A stretch of 64,000 nucleotides of DNA from Skeletonema tropicum (GCA_037178625.1 CM074144.1:1922001-1986000), one strand, 5' to 3'; counted from the stretch's first letter, positions 29,621 through 43,927 are shown. A program made the numbers and translations. The notes: generated from the sequence alone by a model not told the origin.

Positions 29621-30340
29621 CCTCATTCGATTGGTACCATCATTATACTATCAAAATTTCCAAATGAATAGACGCAGCTCGGCCAATGGCCTCGCGAAAC
29701 ACACTTCATTTGAAGGAGGCGAAGATCCATTATTTTAGGTTGGTGTATGTGAGATCCAAAAAAAGCCACCACCTTGATCGGTAATATCAATGACAGTTGG
29801 CACGAGGTATGGTCCATTCAACAGCCATCAACAAATACTAAACGGTGCTCGTCCTCGCTCACCGCTCGCACTCGCAAATACAGTCCACCTTAATGCAGTA
29901 CCGTCTATGAAATTAGTTACGCCGATGATCCATCAATACACTTCACGACTATCGGCATGTACCGTCCATTCATTCATCTCATCGTTGGCAATGATCATTG
30001 TCGCCATTGTCGGTCGGCTCTCTTCCACCAGCATCATTGCCAACGATGAATCTTCTACTCCCAACTCCTTCTTCTCCACCAACCACAAGCAGAACGACTA
30101 TGATTGTTGCTTGTGGTGTGTGTTGGAGTGATGAATGTAGAGTGTTGCTTGTGGAGGCTGGTGACAATGGCGAGTGAGCCGCAAGGCGAAGGAGCCGAGT
30201 AGGAATGATAATGACAATGAAGCCAACTGTTGAACCGCCGATGATGATAATGAGGAGCTCCTCCGAGCGAAGCGAAGCGAAGCGAAGCGAGGCAGTGGAA
30301 TTATGTTATAAATAAATACAAAGTTAACAGTGGAATTATG
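29621..30340. other. noncoding part of the array unit (unit 1 to unit 2)
   Basis: Plus-strand open frames (for example 113 codons from ATG 29790) span the inverted repeats and resemble no protein family, so I do not call them genes. The region ends in the GCGAA tandem repeat and the 35-base insert (TAAATAAATACAAAGTTAACAG core) flanked by repeated GTGGAATTATGTTA. The promoter of the MPDU1-like gene should lie upstream of 29287, but no clear element is seen. Confidence 0.4.
29979..30049. repeat. 17-bp perfect inverted repeat, once per unit
   Basis: TCATCGTTGGCAATGAT (29979-29995) is the exact reverse complement of 30033-30049, with a 37-base loop. A second shorter pair follows (ACCACAAGCA 30082-30091 with TGCTTGTGGT 30108-30117). 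Both recur in nearly every unit; in unit 14 an adjacent indel occurs but the stems survive. This could be a structured transcript element, a recombination or replication hot spot, or a relic of a mobile element. Confidence 0.6.
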
Positions 30341-30491
30341 TTAGTGTTGCATCGAGTGAGCCGTCAGGCGAGTGGAGTGAGCTGTCGATTTACATTTAAT
30401 GTTGTTATTGCCATCGGTAATAATGGATATTTTGGTCATTTGGATGAAAATCTGGAAATTTTGGGGCGACTTTGACGTGGGAATGTTCTCC

Positions 30492-31382
30492 TCATGCCTC
30501 CTTCTTCTTGCTCTTGTGCTTGTGCTTGACATCCTCCAACACCCGCTTCGTATTCTCTCTATACAAGACAATCTGTACAAGCAAAATCGTATTCAACGCA
30601 ATACTAGCACCATAACTCCTCAATATATGCAAATCCCAACCCACCTCCTTAATCGTCGTGACCGTCCGAATCAACGATCCAGTCAAATTCATCCCCGTTG
30701 TGGCCAAAGACTGAGCACCAGTTTGTTTTTGTTGGTGGTTGGCGAGGATTTGAGATCCACGTGAGGTTAGTAGTACTATCGGGTTGTACACCATCAACAC
30801 GTACAGTGTATCGTCTGTCAGAACATAAAACACCACTATCAAATACACGACATATACCGCACAAACACAAAGCATCCCCACTGTGACTGTGGAGGATCTT
30901 CGTCTTCGTGTAGTGTTTCTTGATGTTGATGTTGACGGGCCATCCGTATCTATATCCGTATCCGTATCCCCATACATCCAAATCATAATGACCACCAGAA
31001 TAGTCTGCAGCATGACCATGAACACCTCCCCATAGGCAGTGAAGGGATTGCCCCTCCTCAAATTATAAAATGCCGCATTGGAATACATGATGACCTCTCC
31101 GTAAATCGAAGTGGGTGAGAGACCCGATGCCGATTTGGAATTGTAAATGTTGCGAAGGACGGGAGCCTTGTTGATGCAGGATAGGCTGATTATGGCGATG
31201 CCGATTAGTTTGGCGAGGAGGCGGACGAGGCAGGGGGAGGTGAGCCCTGTTGCGATGGTACCGGCGCTTGGATGTCATGGTGGTTTAGTAGTGAGTGAGC
31301 CATCGATAGCCGGATAGCTAGCCTGCTACGATAGCTTGGCGGCAGACGATTCAAGATGGGCATCTTGATACTGCGAAACCAT
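30492..31382 (-). CDS. MPDU1: MPDU1-like protein, array copy 2
   Basis: Exons 31330-31382 and 30492-31266; intact, 275 residues. Carries the array-majority linker DTDTDIDTDGPS. Unit 2 is the first with the 35-base insert and the longer GCGAA run. Confidence 0.8.
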
Positions 31383-32586
31383 TTTTGATGCACATGACCT
31401 CATCACTCATTCACCGACCAAGCAACTAACACCTCAACCAAAAAGATCATGACGATGGGCCGTATCTTCCGTTCTAGTGGTCCAATGAAGGTGATAAGTG
31501 GCGTTTTGGAAAGCTGAGAGTGAGCTCTATCGATTAGGCGTATAATGAGCCTGATTGGACGACTTTTCACAGATCGTCCACGTCAAAAACAGGTCTAGAA
31601 AGTGACCAGCCCGGCCGAATTCGGCTCCACACACGCACAGCCCGAATTTCCAAAAAGAGGTCCAAATTAGACCAAAATAAGTACAATATGACCACCGTTA
31701 GAAAGCTCTCTTCACCCTCATTCGATTGGTACCATCATTATACTATCAAAATTTCCAAATGAATAGACGCAGCTCGGCCAATGGCCTCGCGAAACACACT
31801 TCATTTGAAGGAGGCGAAGATCCATTATTTTAGGTTGGTGTATGTGAGATCCAAAAAAAGCCACCACCTTGATCGGTAATATCAATGACAGTTGGCACGA
31901 GGTATGGTCCATTCAACAGCCATCAACAAATACTAAACGGTGCTCGTCCTCGCTCACCGCTCGCACTCGCAAATACAGTCCACCTTAATGCAGTACCGTC
32001 TATGAAATTAGTTACGCCGATGATCCATCAATACACTTCACGACTATCGGCATGTACCGTCCATTCATTCATCTCATCGTTGGCAATGATCATTGTCGCC
32101 ATTGTCGGTCGGCTCTCTTCCACCAGCATCATTGCCAACGATGAATCTTCTACTCCCAACTCCTTCTTCTCCACCAACCACAAGCAGAACGACTATGATT
32201 GTTGCTTGTGGTGTGTGTTGGAGTGATGAATGTAGAGTGTTGCTTGTGGAGGCTGGTGACAATGGCGAGTGAGCCGCAAGGCGAAGGAGCCGAGTAGGAA
32301 TGATAATGACAATGAAGCCAACTGTTGAACCGCCGATGATGATAATGAGGAGCTCCTCCGAGCGAAGCGAAGCGAAGCGAAGCGAGGCAGTGGAATTATG
32401 TTATAAATAAATACAAAGTTAACAGTGGAATTATGTTAGTGTTGCATCGAGTGAGCCGTCAGGCGAGTGGAGTGAGCTGTCGATTTACATTTAATGTTGT
32501 TATTGCCATCGGTAATAATGGATATTTTGGTCATTTGGATGAAAATCTGGAAATTTTGGGGCGACTTTGACGTGGGAATGTTCTCC

Positions 32587-33477
32587 TCATGCCTCCTTCT
32601 TCTTGCTCTTGTGCTTGTGCTTGACATCCTCCAACACCCGCTTCGTATTCTCTCTATACAAGACAATCTGTACAAGCAAAATCGTATTCAACGCAATACT
32701 AGCACCATAACTCCTCAATATATGCAAATCCCAACCCACCTCCTTAATCGTCGTGACCGTCCGAATCAACGATCCAGTCAAATTCATCCCCGTTGTGGCC
32801 AAAGACTGAGCACCAGTTTGTTTTTGTTGGTGGTTGGCGAGGATTTGAGATCCACGTGAGGTTAGTAGTACTATCGGGTTGTACACCATCAACACGTACA
32901 GTGTATCGTCTGTCAGAACATAAAACACCACTATCAAATACACGACATATACCGCACAAACACAAAGCATCCCCACTGTGACTGTGGAGGATCTTCGTCT
33001 TCGTGTAGTGTTTCTTGATGTTGATGTTGACGGGCCATCCGTATCTATATCCGTATCCGTATCCCCATACATCCAAATCATAATGACCACCAGAATAGTC
33101 TGCAGCATGACCATGAACACCTCCCCATAGGCAGTGAAGGGATTGCCCCTCCTCAAATTATAAAATGCCGCATTGGAATACATGATGACCTCTCCGTAAA
33201 TCGAAGTGGGTGAGAGACCCGATGCCGATTTGGAATTGTAAATGTTGCGAAGGACGGGAGCCTTGTTGATGCAGGATAGGCTGATTATGGCGATGCCGAT
33301 TAGTTTGGCGAGGAGGCGGACGAGGCAGGGGGAGGTGAGCCCTGTTGCGATGGTACCGGCGCTTGGATGTCATGGTGGTTTAGTAGTGAGTGAGCCATCG
33401 ATAGCCGGATAGCTAGCCTGCTACGATAGCTTGGCGGCAGACGATTCAAGATGGGCATCTTGATACTGCGAAACCAT
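32587..33477 (-). CDS. MPDU1: MPDU1-like protein, array copy 3
   Basis: Exons 33425-33477 and 32587-33361; intact. I see no difference from copy 2 in the gene or the surrounding unit (exactly 2095 bases). Confidence 0.8.
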
Positions 33478-34681
33478 TTTTGATGCACATGACCTCATCA
33501 CTCATTCACCGACCAAGCAACTAACACCTCAACCAAAAAGATCATGACGATGGGCCGTATCTTCCGTTCTAGTGGTCCAATGAAGGTGATAAGTGGCGTT
33601 TTGGAAAGCTGAGAGTGAGCTCTATCGATTAGGCGTATAATGAGCCTGATTGGACGACTTTTCACAGATCGTCCACGTCAAAAACAGGTCTAGAAAGTGA
33701 CCAGCCCGGCCGAATTCGGCTCCACACACGCACAGCCCGAATTTCCAAAAAGAGGTCCAAATTAGACCAAAATAAGTACAATATGACCACCGTTAGAAAG
33801 CTCTCTTCACCCTCATTCGATTGGTACCATCATTATACTATCAAAATTTCCAAATGAATAGACGCAGCTCGGCCAATGGCCTCGCGAAACACACTTCATT
33901 TGAAGGAGGCGAAGATCCATTATTTTAGGTTGGTGTATGTGAGATCCAAAAAAAGCCACCACCTTGATCGGTAATATCAATGACAGTTGGCACGAGGTAT
34001 GGTCCATTCAACAGCCATCAACAAATACTAAACGGTGCTCGTCCTCGCTCACCGCTCGCACTCGCAAATACAGTCCACCTTAATGCAGTACCGTCTATGA
34101 AATTAGTTACGCCGATGATCCATCAATACACTTCACGACTATCGGCATGTACCGTCCATTCATTCATCTCATCGTTGGCAATGATCATTGTCGCCATTGT
34201 CGGTCGGCTCTCTTCCACCAGCATCATTGCCAACGATGAATCTTCTACTCCCAACTCCTTCTTCTCCACCAACCACAAGCAGAACGACTATGATTGTTGC
34301 TTGTGGTGTGTGTTGGAGTGATGAATGTAGAGTGTTGCTTGTGGAGGCTGGTGACAATGGCGAGTGAGCCGCAAGGCGAAGGAGCCGAGTAGGAATGATA
34401 ATGACAATGAAGCCAACTGTTGAACCGCCGATGATGATAATGAGGAGCTCCTCCGAGCGAAGCGAAGCGAAGCGAAGCGAGGCAGTGGAATTATGTTATA
34501 AATAAATACAAAGTTAACAGTGGAATTATGTTAGTGTTGCATCGAGTGAGCCGTCAGGCGAGTGGAGTGAGCTGTCGATTTACATTTAATGTTGTTATTG
34601 CCATCGGTAATAATGGATATTTTGGTCATTTGGATGAAAATCTGGAAATTTTGGGGCGACTTTGACGTGGGAATGTTCTCC

Positions 34682-35572
34682 TCATGCCTCCTTCTTCTTG
34701 CTCTTGTGCTTGTGCTTGACATCCTCCAACACCCGCTTCGTATTCTCTCTATACAAGACAATCTGTACAAGCAAAATCGTATTCAACGCAATACTAGCAC
34801 CATAACTCCTCAATATATGCAAATCCCAACCCACCTCCTTAATCGTCGTGACCGTCCGAATCAACGATCCAGTCAAATTCATCCCCGTTGTGGCCAAAGA
34901 CTGAGCACCAGTTTGTTTTTGTTGGTGGTTGGCGAGGATTTGAGATCCACGTGAGGTTAGTAGTACTATCGGGTTGTACACCATCAACACGTACAGTGTA
35001 TCGTCTGTCAGAACATAAAACACCACTATCAAATACACGACATATACCGCACAAACACAAAGCATCCCCACTGTGACTGTGGAGGATCTTCGTCTTCGTG
35101 TAGTGTTTCTTGATGTTGATGTTGACGGGCCATCCGTATCTATATCCGTATCCGTATCCCCATACATCCAAATCATAATGACCACCAGAATAGTCTGCAG
35201 CATGACCATGAACACCTCCCCATAGGCAGTGAAGGGATTGCCCCTCCTCAAATTATAAAATGCCGCATTGGAATACATGATGACCTCTCCGTAAATCGAA
35301 GTGGGTGAGAGACCCGATGCCGATTTGGAATTGTAAATGTTGCGAAGGACGGGAGCCTTGTTGATGCAGGATAGGCTGATTATGGCGATGCCGATTAGTT
35401 TGGCGAGGAGGCGGACGAGGCAGGGGGAGGTGAGCCCTGTTGCGATGGTACCGGCGCTTGGATGTCATGGTGGTTTAGTAGTGAGTGAGCCATCGATAGC
35501 CGGATAGCTAGCCTGCTACGATAGCTTGGCGGCAGACGATTCAAGATGGGCATCTTGATACTGCGAAACCAT
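34682..35572 (-). CDS. MPDU1: MPDU1-like protein, array copy 4
   Basis: Exons 35520-35572 and 34682-35456; intact and apparently identical to copies 2 and 3. Confidence 0.8.
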
Positions 35573-36741
35573 TTTTGATGCACATGACCTCATCACTCAT
35601 TCACCGACCAAGCAACTAACACCTCAACCAAAAAGATCATGACGATGGGCCGTATCTTCCGTTCTAGTGGTCCAATGAAGGTGATAAGTGGCGTTTTGGA
35701 AAGCTGAGAGTGAGCTCTATCGATTAGGCGTATAATGAGCCTGATTGGACGACTTTTCACAGATCGTCCACGTCAAAAACAGGTCTAGAAAGTGACCAGC
35801 CCGGCCGAATTCGGCTCCACACACGCACAGCCCGAATTTCCAAAAAGAGGTCCAAATTAGACCAAAATAAGTACAATATGACCACCGTTAGAAAGCTCTC
35901 TTCACCCTCATTCGATTGGTACCATCATTATACTATCAAAATTTCCAAATGAATAGACGCAGCTCGGCCAATGGCCTCGCGAAACACACTTCATTTGAAG
36001 GAGGCGAAGATCCATTATTTTAGGTTGGTGTATGTGAGATCCAAAAAAAGCCACCACCTTGATCGGTAATATCAATGACAGTTGGCACGAGGTATGGTCC
36101 ATTCAACAGCCATCAACAAATACTAAACGGTGCTCGTCCTCGCTCACCGCTCGCACTCGCAAATACAGTCCACCTTAATGCAGTACCGTCTATGAAATTA
36201 GTTACGCCGATGATCCATCAATACACTTCACGACTATCGGCATGTACCGTCCATTCATTCATCTCATCGTTGGCAATGATCATTGTCGCCATTGTCGGTC
36301 GGCTCTCTTCCACCAGCATCATTGCCAACGATGAATCTTCTACTCCCAACTCCTTCTTCTCCACCAACCACAAGCAGAACGACTATGATTGTTGCTTGTG
36401 GTGTGTGTTGGAGTGATGAATGTAGAGTGTTGCTTGTGGAGGCTGGTGACAATGGCGAGTGAGCCGCAAGGCGAAGGAGCCGAGTAGGAATGATAATGAC
36501 AATGAAGCCAACTGTTGAACCGCCGATGATGATAATGAGGAGCTCCTCCGAGCGAAGCGAAGCGAAGCGAAGCGAGGCAGTGGAATTATGTTAGTGTTGC
36601 ATCGAGTGAGCCGTCAGGCGAGTGGAGTGAGCTGTCGATTTACATTTAATGTTGTTATTGCCATCGGTAATAATGGATATTTTGGTCATTTGGATGAAAA
36701 TCTGGAAATTTTGGGGCGACTTTGACGTGGGAATGTTCTCC

Positions 36742-37632
36742 TCATGCCTCCTTCTTCTTGCTCTTGTGCTTGTGCTTGACATCCTCCAACACCCGCTTCG
36801 TATTCTCTCTATACAAGACAATCTGTACAAGCAAAATCGTATTCAACGCAATACTAGCACCATAACTCCTCAATATATGCAAATCCCAACCCACCTCCTT
36901 AATCGTCGTGACCGTCCGAATCAACGATCCAGTCAAATTCATCCCCGTTGTGGCCAAAGACTGAGCACCAGTTTGTTTTTGTTGGTGGTTGGCGAGGATT
37001 TGAGATCCACGTGAGGTTAGTAGTACTATCGGGTTGTACACCATCAACACGTACAGTGTATCGTCTGTCAGAACATAAAACACCACTATCAAATACACGA
37101 CATATACCGCACAAACACAAAGCATCCCCACTGTGACTGTGGAGGATCTTCGTCTTCGTGTAGTGTTTCTTGATGTTGATGTTGACGGGCCATCCGTATC
37201 TATATCCGTATCCGTATCCCCATACATCCAAATCATAATGACCACCAGAATAGTCTGCAGCATGACCATGAACACCTCCCCATAGGCAGTGAAGGGATTG
37301 CCCCTCCTCAAATTATAAAATGCCGCATTGGAATACATGATGACCTCTCCGTAAATCGAAGTGGGTGAGAGACCCGATGCCGATTTGGAATTGTAAATGT
37401 TGCGAAGGACGGGAGCCTTGTTGATGCAGGATAGGCTGATTATGGCGATGCCGATTAGTTTGGCGAGGAGGCGGACGAGGCAGGGGGAGGTGAGCCCTGT
37501 TGCGATGGTACCGGCGCTTGGATGTCATGGTGGTTTAGTAGTGAGTGAGCCATCGATAGCCGGATAGCTAGCCTGCTACGATAGCTTGGCGGCAGACGAT
37601 TCAAGATGGGCATCTTGATACTGCGAAACCAT
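36742..37632 (-). CDS. MPDU1: MPDU1-like protein, array copy 5
   Basis: Exons 37580-37632 and 36742-37516; intact. Its unit lacks the 35-base insert, as unit 1 does, and has a 3-base insertion (TCCTCCTCG) near 38198 outside the gene. Confidence 0.8.
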
Positions 37633-38838
37633 TTTTGATGCACATGACCTCATCACTCATTCACCGACCAAGCAACTAACACCTCAACCAAAAGATCATG
37701 ACGATGGGCCGTATCTTCCGTTCTAGTGGTCCAATGAAGGTGATAAGTGGCGTTTTGGAAAGCTGAGAGTGAGCTCTATCGATTAGGCGTATAATGAGCC
37801 TGATTGGACGACTTTTCACAGATCGTCCACGTCAAAAACAGGTCTAGAAAGTGACCAGCCCGGCCGAATTCGGCTCCACACACGCACAGCCCGAATTTCC
37901 AAAAAGAGGTCCAAATTAGACCAAAATAAGTACAATATGACCACCGTTAGAAAGCTCTCTTCACCCTCATTCGATTGGTACCATCATTATACTATCAAAA
38001 TTTCCAAATGAATAGACGCAGCTCGGCCAATGGCCTCGCGAAACACACTTCATTTGAAGGAGGCGAAGATCCATTATTTTAGGTTGGTGTATGTGAGATC
38101 CAAAAAAAGCCACCACCTTGATCGGTAATATCAATGACAGTTGGCACGAGGTATGGTCCATTCAACAGCCATCAACAAATACTAAACGGTGCTCGTCCTC
38201 CTCGCTCACCGCTCGCACTCGCAAATACAGTCCACCTTAATGCAGTACCGTCTATGAAATTAGTTACGCCGATGATCCATCAATACACTTCACGACTATC
38301 GGCATGTACCGTCCATTCATTCATCTCATCGTTGGCAATGATCATTGTCGCCATTGTCGGTCGGCTCTCTTCCACCAGCATCATTGCCAACGATGAATCT
38401 TCTACTCCCAACTCCTTCTTCTCCACCAACCACAAGCAGAACGACTATGATTGTTGCTTGTGGTGTGTGTTGGAGTGATGAATGTAGAGTGTTGCTTGTG
38501 GAGGCTGGTGACAATGGCGAGTGAGCCGCAAGGCGAAGGAGCCGAGTAGGAATGATAATGACAATGAAGCCAACTGTTGAACCGCCGATGATGATAATGA
38601 GGAGCTCCTCCGAGCGAAGCGAAGCGAAGCGAAGCGAGGCAGTGGAATTATGTTATAAATAAATACAAAGTTAACAGTGGAATTATGTTAGTGTTGCATC
38701 GAGTGAGCCGTCAGGCGAGTGGAGTGAGCTGTCGATTTACATTTAATGTTGTTATTGCCATCGGTAATAATGGATATTTTGGTCATTTGGATGAAAATCT
38801 GGAAATTTTGGGGCGACTTTGACGTGGGAATGTTCTCC

Positions 38839-39732
38839 TCATGCCTCCTTCTTCTTGCTCTTGTGCTTGTGCTTGACATCCTCCAACACCCGCTTCGTAT
38901 TCTCTCTATACAAGACAATCTGTACAAGCAAAATCGTATTCAACGCAATACTAGCACCATAACTCCTCAATATATGCAAATCCCAACCCACCTCCTTAAT
39001 CGTCGTGACCGTCCGAATCAACGATCCAGTCAAATTCATCCCCGTTGTGGCCAAAGACTGAGCACCAGTTTGTTTTTGTTGGTGGTTGGCGAGGATTTGA
39101 GATCCACGTGAGGTTAGTAGTACTATCGGGTTGTACACCATCAACACGTACAGTGTATCGTCTGTCAGAACATAAAACACCACTATCAAATACACGACAT
39201 ATACCGCACAAACACAAAGCATCCCCACTGTGACTGTGGAGGATCTTCGTCTTCGTGTAGTGTGTTTCTTGATGTTGATGTTGACGGGCCATCCGTATCT
39301 ATATCCGTATCCGTATCCCCATACATCCAAATCATAATGACCACCAGAATAGTCTGCAGCATGACCATGAACACCTCCCCATAGGCAGTGAAGGGATTGC
39401 CCCTCCTCAAATTATAAAATGCCGCATTGGAATACATGATGACCTCTCCGTAAATCGAAGTGGGTGAGAGACCCGATGCCGATTTGGAATTGTAAATGTT
39501 GCGAAGGACGGGAGCCTTGTTGATGCAGGATAGGCTGATTATGGCGATGCCGATTAGTTTTGGCGAGGAGGCGGACGAGGCAGGGGGAGGTGAGCCCTGT
39601 TGCGATGGTACCGGCGCTTGGATGTCATGGTGGTTTAGTAGTGAGTGAGCCATCGATAGCCGGATAGCTAGCCTGCTACGATAGCTTGGCGGCAGACGAT
39701 TCAAGATGGGCATCTTGATACTGCGAAACCAT
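38839..39732 (-). pseudogene. MPDU1: MPDU1-like, array copy 6, two frameshifts
   Basis: A TG insertion in GTAGTGTGTTTC (about 39261-39264) and an extra T in TAGTTTTGG (about 39558-39561) break the frame in the linker and near the N-terminus. No substitutions noticed. Both lie in a homopolymer or dinucleotide run, so sequencing error is a real alternative. Confidence 0.7.
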
Positions 39733-40935
39733 TTTTGATGCACATGACCTCATCACTCATTCACCGACCAAGCAACTAACACCTCAACCAAAAAGATCAT
39801 GACGATGGGCCGTATCTTCCGTTCTAGTGGTCCAATGAAGGTGATAAGTGGCGTTTTGGAAAGCTGAGAGTGAGCTCTATCGATTAGGCGTATAATGAGC
39901 CTGATTGGACGACTTTTCACAGATCGTCCACGTCAAAAACAGGTCTAGAAAGTGACCAGCCCGGCCGAATTCGGCTCCACACACGCACAGCCCGAATTTC
40001 CAAAAAGAGGTCCAAATTAGACCAAAATAAGTACAATATGACCACCGTTAGAAAGCTCTCTTCACCCTCATTCGATTGGTACCATCATTATACTATCAAA
40101 ATTTCCAAATGAATAGACGCAGCTCGGCCAATGGCCTCGCGAAACACACTTCATTTGAAGGAGGCGAAGATCCATTATTTTAGGTTGGTGTATGTGAGAT
40201 CCAAAAAAGCCACCACCTTGATCGGTAATATCAATGACAGTTGGCACGAGGTATGGTCCATTCAACAGCCATCAACAAATACTAAACGGTGCTCGTCCTC
40301 GCTCACCGCTCGCACTCGCAAATACAGTCCACCTTAATGCAGTACCGTCTATGAAATTAGTTACGCCGATGATCCATCAATACACTTCACGACTATCGGC
40401 ATGTACCGTCCATTCATTCATCTCATCGTTGGCAATGATCATTGTCGCCATTGTCGGTCGGCTCTCTTCCACCAGCATCATTGCCAACGATGAATCTTCT
40501 ACTCCCAACTCCTTCTTCTCCACCAACCACAAGCAGAACGACTATGATTGTTGCTTGTGGTGTGTGTTGGAGTGATGAATGTAGAGTGTTGCTTGTGGAG
40601 GCTGGTGACAATGGCGAGTGAGCCGCAAGGCGAAGGAGCCGAGTAGGAATGATAATGACAATGAAGCCAACTGTTGAACCGCCGATGATGATAATGAGGA
40701 GCTCCTCCGAGCGAAGCGAAGCGAAGCGAAGCGAGGCAGTGGAATTATGTTATAAATAAATACAAAGTTAACAGTGGAATTATGTTAGTGTTGCATCGAG
40801 TGAGCCGTCAGGCGAGTGGAGTGAGCTGTCGATTTACATTTAATGTTGTTATTGCCATCGGTAATAATGGATATTTTGGTCATTTGGATGAAAATCTGGA
40901 AATTTTGGGGCGACTTTGACGTGGGAATGTTCTCC

Positions 40936-41826
40936 TCATGCCTCCTTCTTCTTGCTCTTGTGCTTGTGCTTGACATCCTCCAACACCCGCTTCGTATTCT
41001 CTCTATACAAGACAATCTGTACAAGCAAAATCGTATTCAACGCAATACTAGCACCATAACTCCTCATATATGCAAATCCCAACCCACCTCCTTAATCGTC
41101 GTGACCGTCCGAATCAACGATCCAGTCAAATTCATCCCCGTTGTGGCCAAAGACTGAGCACCAGTTTGTTTTTGTTGGTGGTTGGCGAGGATTTGAGATC
41201 CACGTGAGGTTAGTAGTACTATCGGGTTGTACACCATCAACACGTACAGTGTATCGTCTGTCAGAACATAAAACACCACTATCAAATACACGACATATAC
41301 CGCACAAACACAAAGCATCCCCACTGTGACTGTGGAGGATCTTCGTCTTCGTGTAGTGTTTTCTTGATGTTGATGTTGACGGGCCATCCGTATCTATATC
41401 CGTATCCGTATCCCCATACATCCAAATCATAATGACCACCAGAATAGTCTGCAGCATGACCATGAACACCTCCCCATAGGCAGTGAAGGGATTGCCCCTC
41501 CTCAAATTATAAAATGCCGCATTGGAATACATGATGACCTCTCCGTAAATCGAAGTGGGTGAGAGACCCGATGCCGATTTGGAATTGTAAATGTTGCGAA
41601 GGACGGGAGCCTTGTTGATGCAGGATAGGCTGATTATGGCGATGCCGATTAGTTTGGCGAGGAGGCGGACGAGGCAGGGGGAGGTGAGCCCTGTTGCGAT
41701 GGTACCGGCGCTTGGATGTCATGGTGGTTTAGTAGTGAGTGAGCCATCGATAGCCGGATAGCTAGCCTGCTACGATAGCTTGGCGGCAGACGATTCAAGA
41801 TGGGCATCTTGATACTGCGAAACCAT
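40936..41826 (-). pseudogene. MPDU1: MPDU1-like, array copy 7, two frameshifts
   Basis: One A is missing in CCTCATATATGC (about 41066) and one T is added in GTAGTGTTTTC (about 41359-41362). The shifts are opposite in sign, so total length is unchanged but the stretch between them is read out of frame, destroying the second PQ-loop repeat. Confidence 0.7.
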
Positions 41827-43034
41827 TTTTGATGCACATGACCTCATCACTCATTCACCGACCAAGCAACTAACACCTCAACCAAAAGATCATGACGATG
41901 GGCCGTATCTTCCGTTCTAGTGGTCCAATGAAGGTGATAAGTGGCGTTTTGGAAAGCTGAGAGTGAGCTCTATCGATTAGGCGTATAATGAGCCTGATTG
42001 GACGACTTTTCACAGATCGTCCACGTCAAAAACAGGTCTAGAAAGTGACCAGCCCGGCCGAATTCGGCTCCACACACGCACAGCCCGAATTTCCAAAAAG
42101 AGGTCCAAATTAGACCAAAATAAGTACAATATGACCACCGTTAGAAAGCTCTCTTCACCCTCATTCGATTGGTACCATCATTATACTATCAAAATTTCCA
42201 AATGAATAGACGCAGCTCGGCCAATGGCCTCGCGAAACACACTTCATTTGAAGGAGGCGAAGATCCATTATTTTAGGTTGGTGTATGTGAGATCCAAAAA
42301 AAGCCACCACCTTGATCGGTAATATCAATGACAGTTGGCACGAGGTATGGTCCATTCAACAGCCATCAACAAATACTAAACGGTGCTCGTCCTCGCTCAC
42401 CGCTCGCACTCGCAAATACAGTCCACCTTAATGCAGTACCGTCTATGAAATTAGTTACGCCGATGATCCATCAATACACTTCACGACTATCGGCATGTAC
42501 CGTCCATTCATTCATCTCATCGTTGGCAATGATCATTGTCGCCATTGTCGGTCGGCTCTCTTCCACCAGCATCATTGCCAACGATGAATCTTCTACTCCC
42601 AACTCCTTCTTCTCCACCAACCACAAGCAGAACGACTATGATTGTTGCTTGTGGTGTGTGTTGGAGTGATGAATGTAGAGTGTTGCTTGTGGAGGCTGGT
42701 GACAATGGCGAGTGAGCCGCAAGGCGAAGGAGCCGAGTAGGAATGATAATGACAATGAAGCCAACTGTTGAACCGCCGATGATGATAATGAGGAGCTCCT
42801 CCGAGCGAAGCGAAGCGAAGCGAAGCGAGGCAGTGGAATTATGTTAACAATAAATAAATACAAAGTTAACAGTGGAATTATGTTAGTGTTTGCATCGAGT
42901 GAGCCGTCAGGCGAGTGGAGTGAGCTGTCGATTTACATTTAATGTTGTTATTGCCATCGGTAATAATGGATATTTTGGTCATTTGGATGAAAATCTGGAA
43001 ATTTTGGGGCGACTTTGACGTGGGAATGTTCTCC

Positions 43035-43927
43035 TCATGCCTCCTTCTTCTTGCTCTTGTGCTTGTGCTTGACATCCTCCAACACCCGCTTCGTATTCTC
43101 TCTATACAAGACAATCTGTACAAGCAAAATCGTATTCAACGCAATACTAGCACCATAACTCCTCAATATATGCAAATCCCAACCCACCTCCTTAATCGTC
43201 GTGACCGTCCGAATCAACGATCCAGTCAAATTCATCCCCGTTGTGGCCAAAGACTGAGCACCAGTTTGTTTTTGTTGGTGGTTGGCGAGGATTTGAGATC
43301 CACGTGAGGTTAGTAGTACTATCGGGTTGTACACCATCAACACGTACAGTGTATCGTCTGTCAGAACATAAAACACCACTATCAAATACACGACATATAC
43401 CGCACAAACACAAAGCATCCCCACTGTGACTGTGGAGGATCTTCGTCTTCGTGTAGTGTTTCTTGATGTTGATGTTGACGGGCCATCCGTATCTATATCC
43501 GTATCCGTATCCCCATACATCCAAATCATAATGACCACCAGAATAGTCTGCAGCATGACCATGAACACCTCCCCATAGGCAGTGAAGGGATTGCCCCTCC
43601 TCAAATTATAAAATGCCGCATTGGAATACATGATGACCTCTCCGTAAATCGAAGTGGGTGAGAGACCCGATGCCGATTTGGAATTGTAAATGTTGCGAAG
43701 GACGGGAGCCTTGTTGATGCAGGATAGGCTGATTATGGCGATGCCGATTAGTTTGGCGAGGAGGCGGACGAGGCAGGGGGAGGTGAGCCCTGTGTTGCGA
43801 TGGTACCGGCGCTTGGATGTCATGGTGGTTTAGTAGTGAGTGAGCCATCGATAGCCGGATAGCTAGCCTGCTACGATAGCTTGGCGGCAGACGATTCAAG
43901 ATGGGCATCTTGATACTGCGAAACCAT
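43035..43927 (-). pseudogene. MPDU1: MPDU1-like, array copy 8, N-terminal 2-base insertion
   Basis: An extra TG in CCCTGTGTTGCG (about 43791-43794) falls early in exon 2. It breaks the spliced frame. Without splicing it creates a 262-codon open frame from an alternative ATG (43821-43823), so a nearly full-length protein lacking only the first residues remains possible. Its unit also has altered spacer sequence at the 35-base insert (about 42841-42855). Confidence 0.65.

Noticed and set aside
29790..30131. 113-codon plus-strand open frame from an ATG, repeated in every array unit
   Set aside because: It spans the inverted-repeat region and shows no family resemblance. Its apparent conservation only reflects the near identity of all array units.
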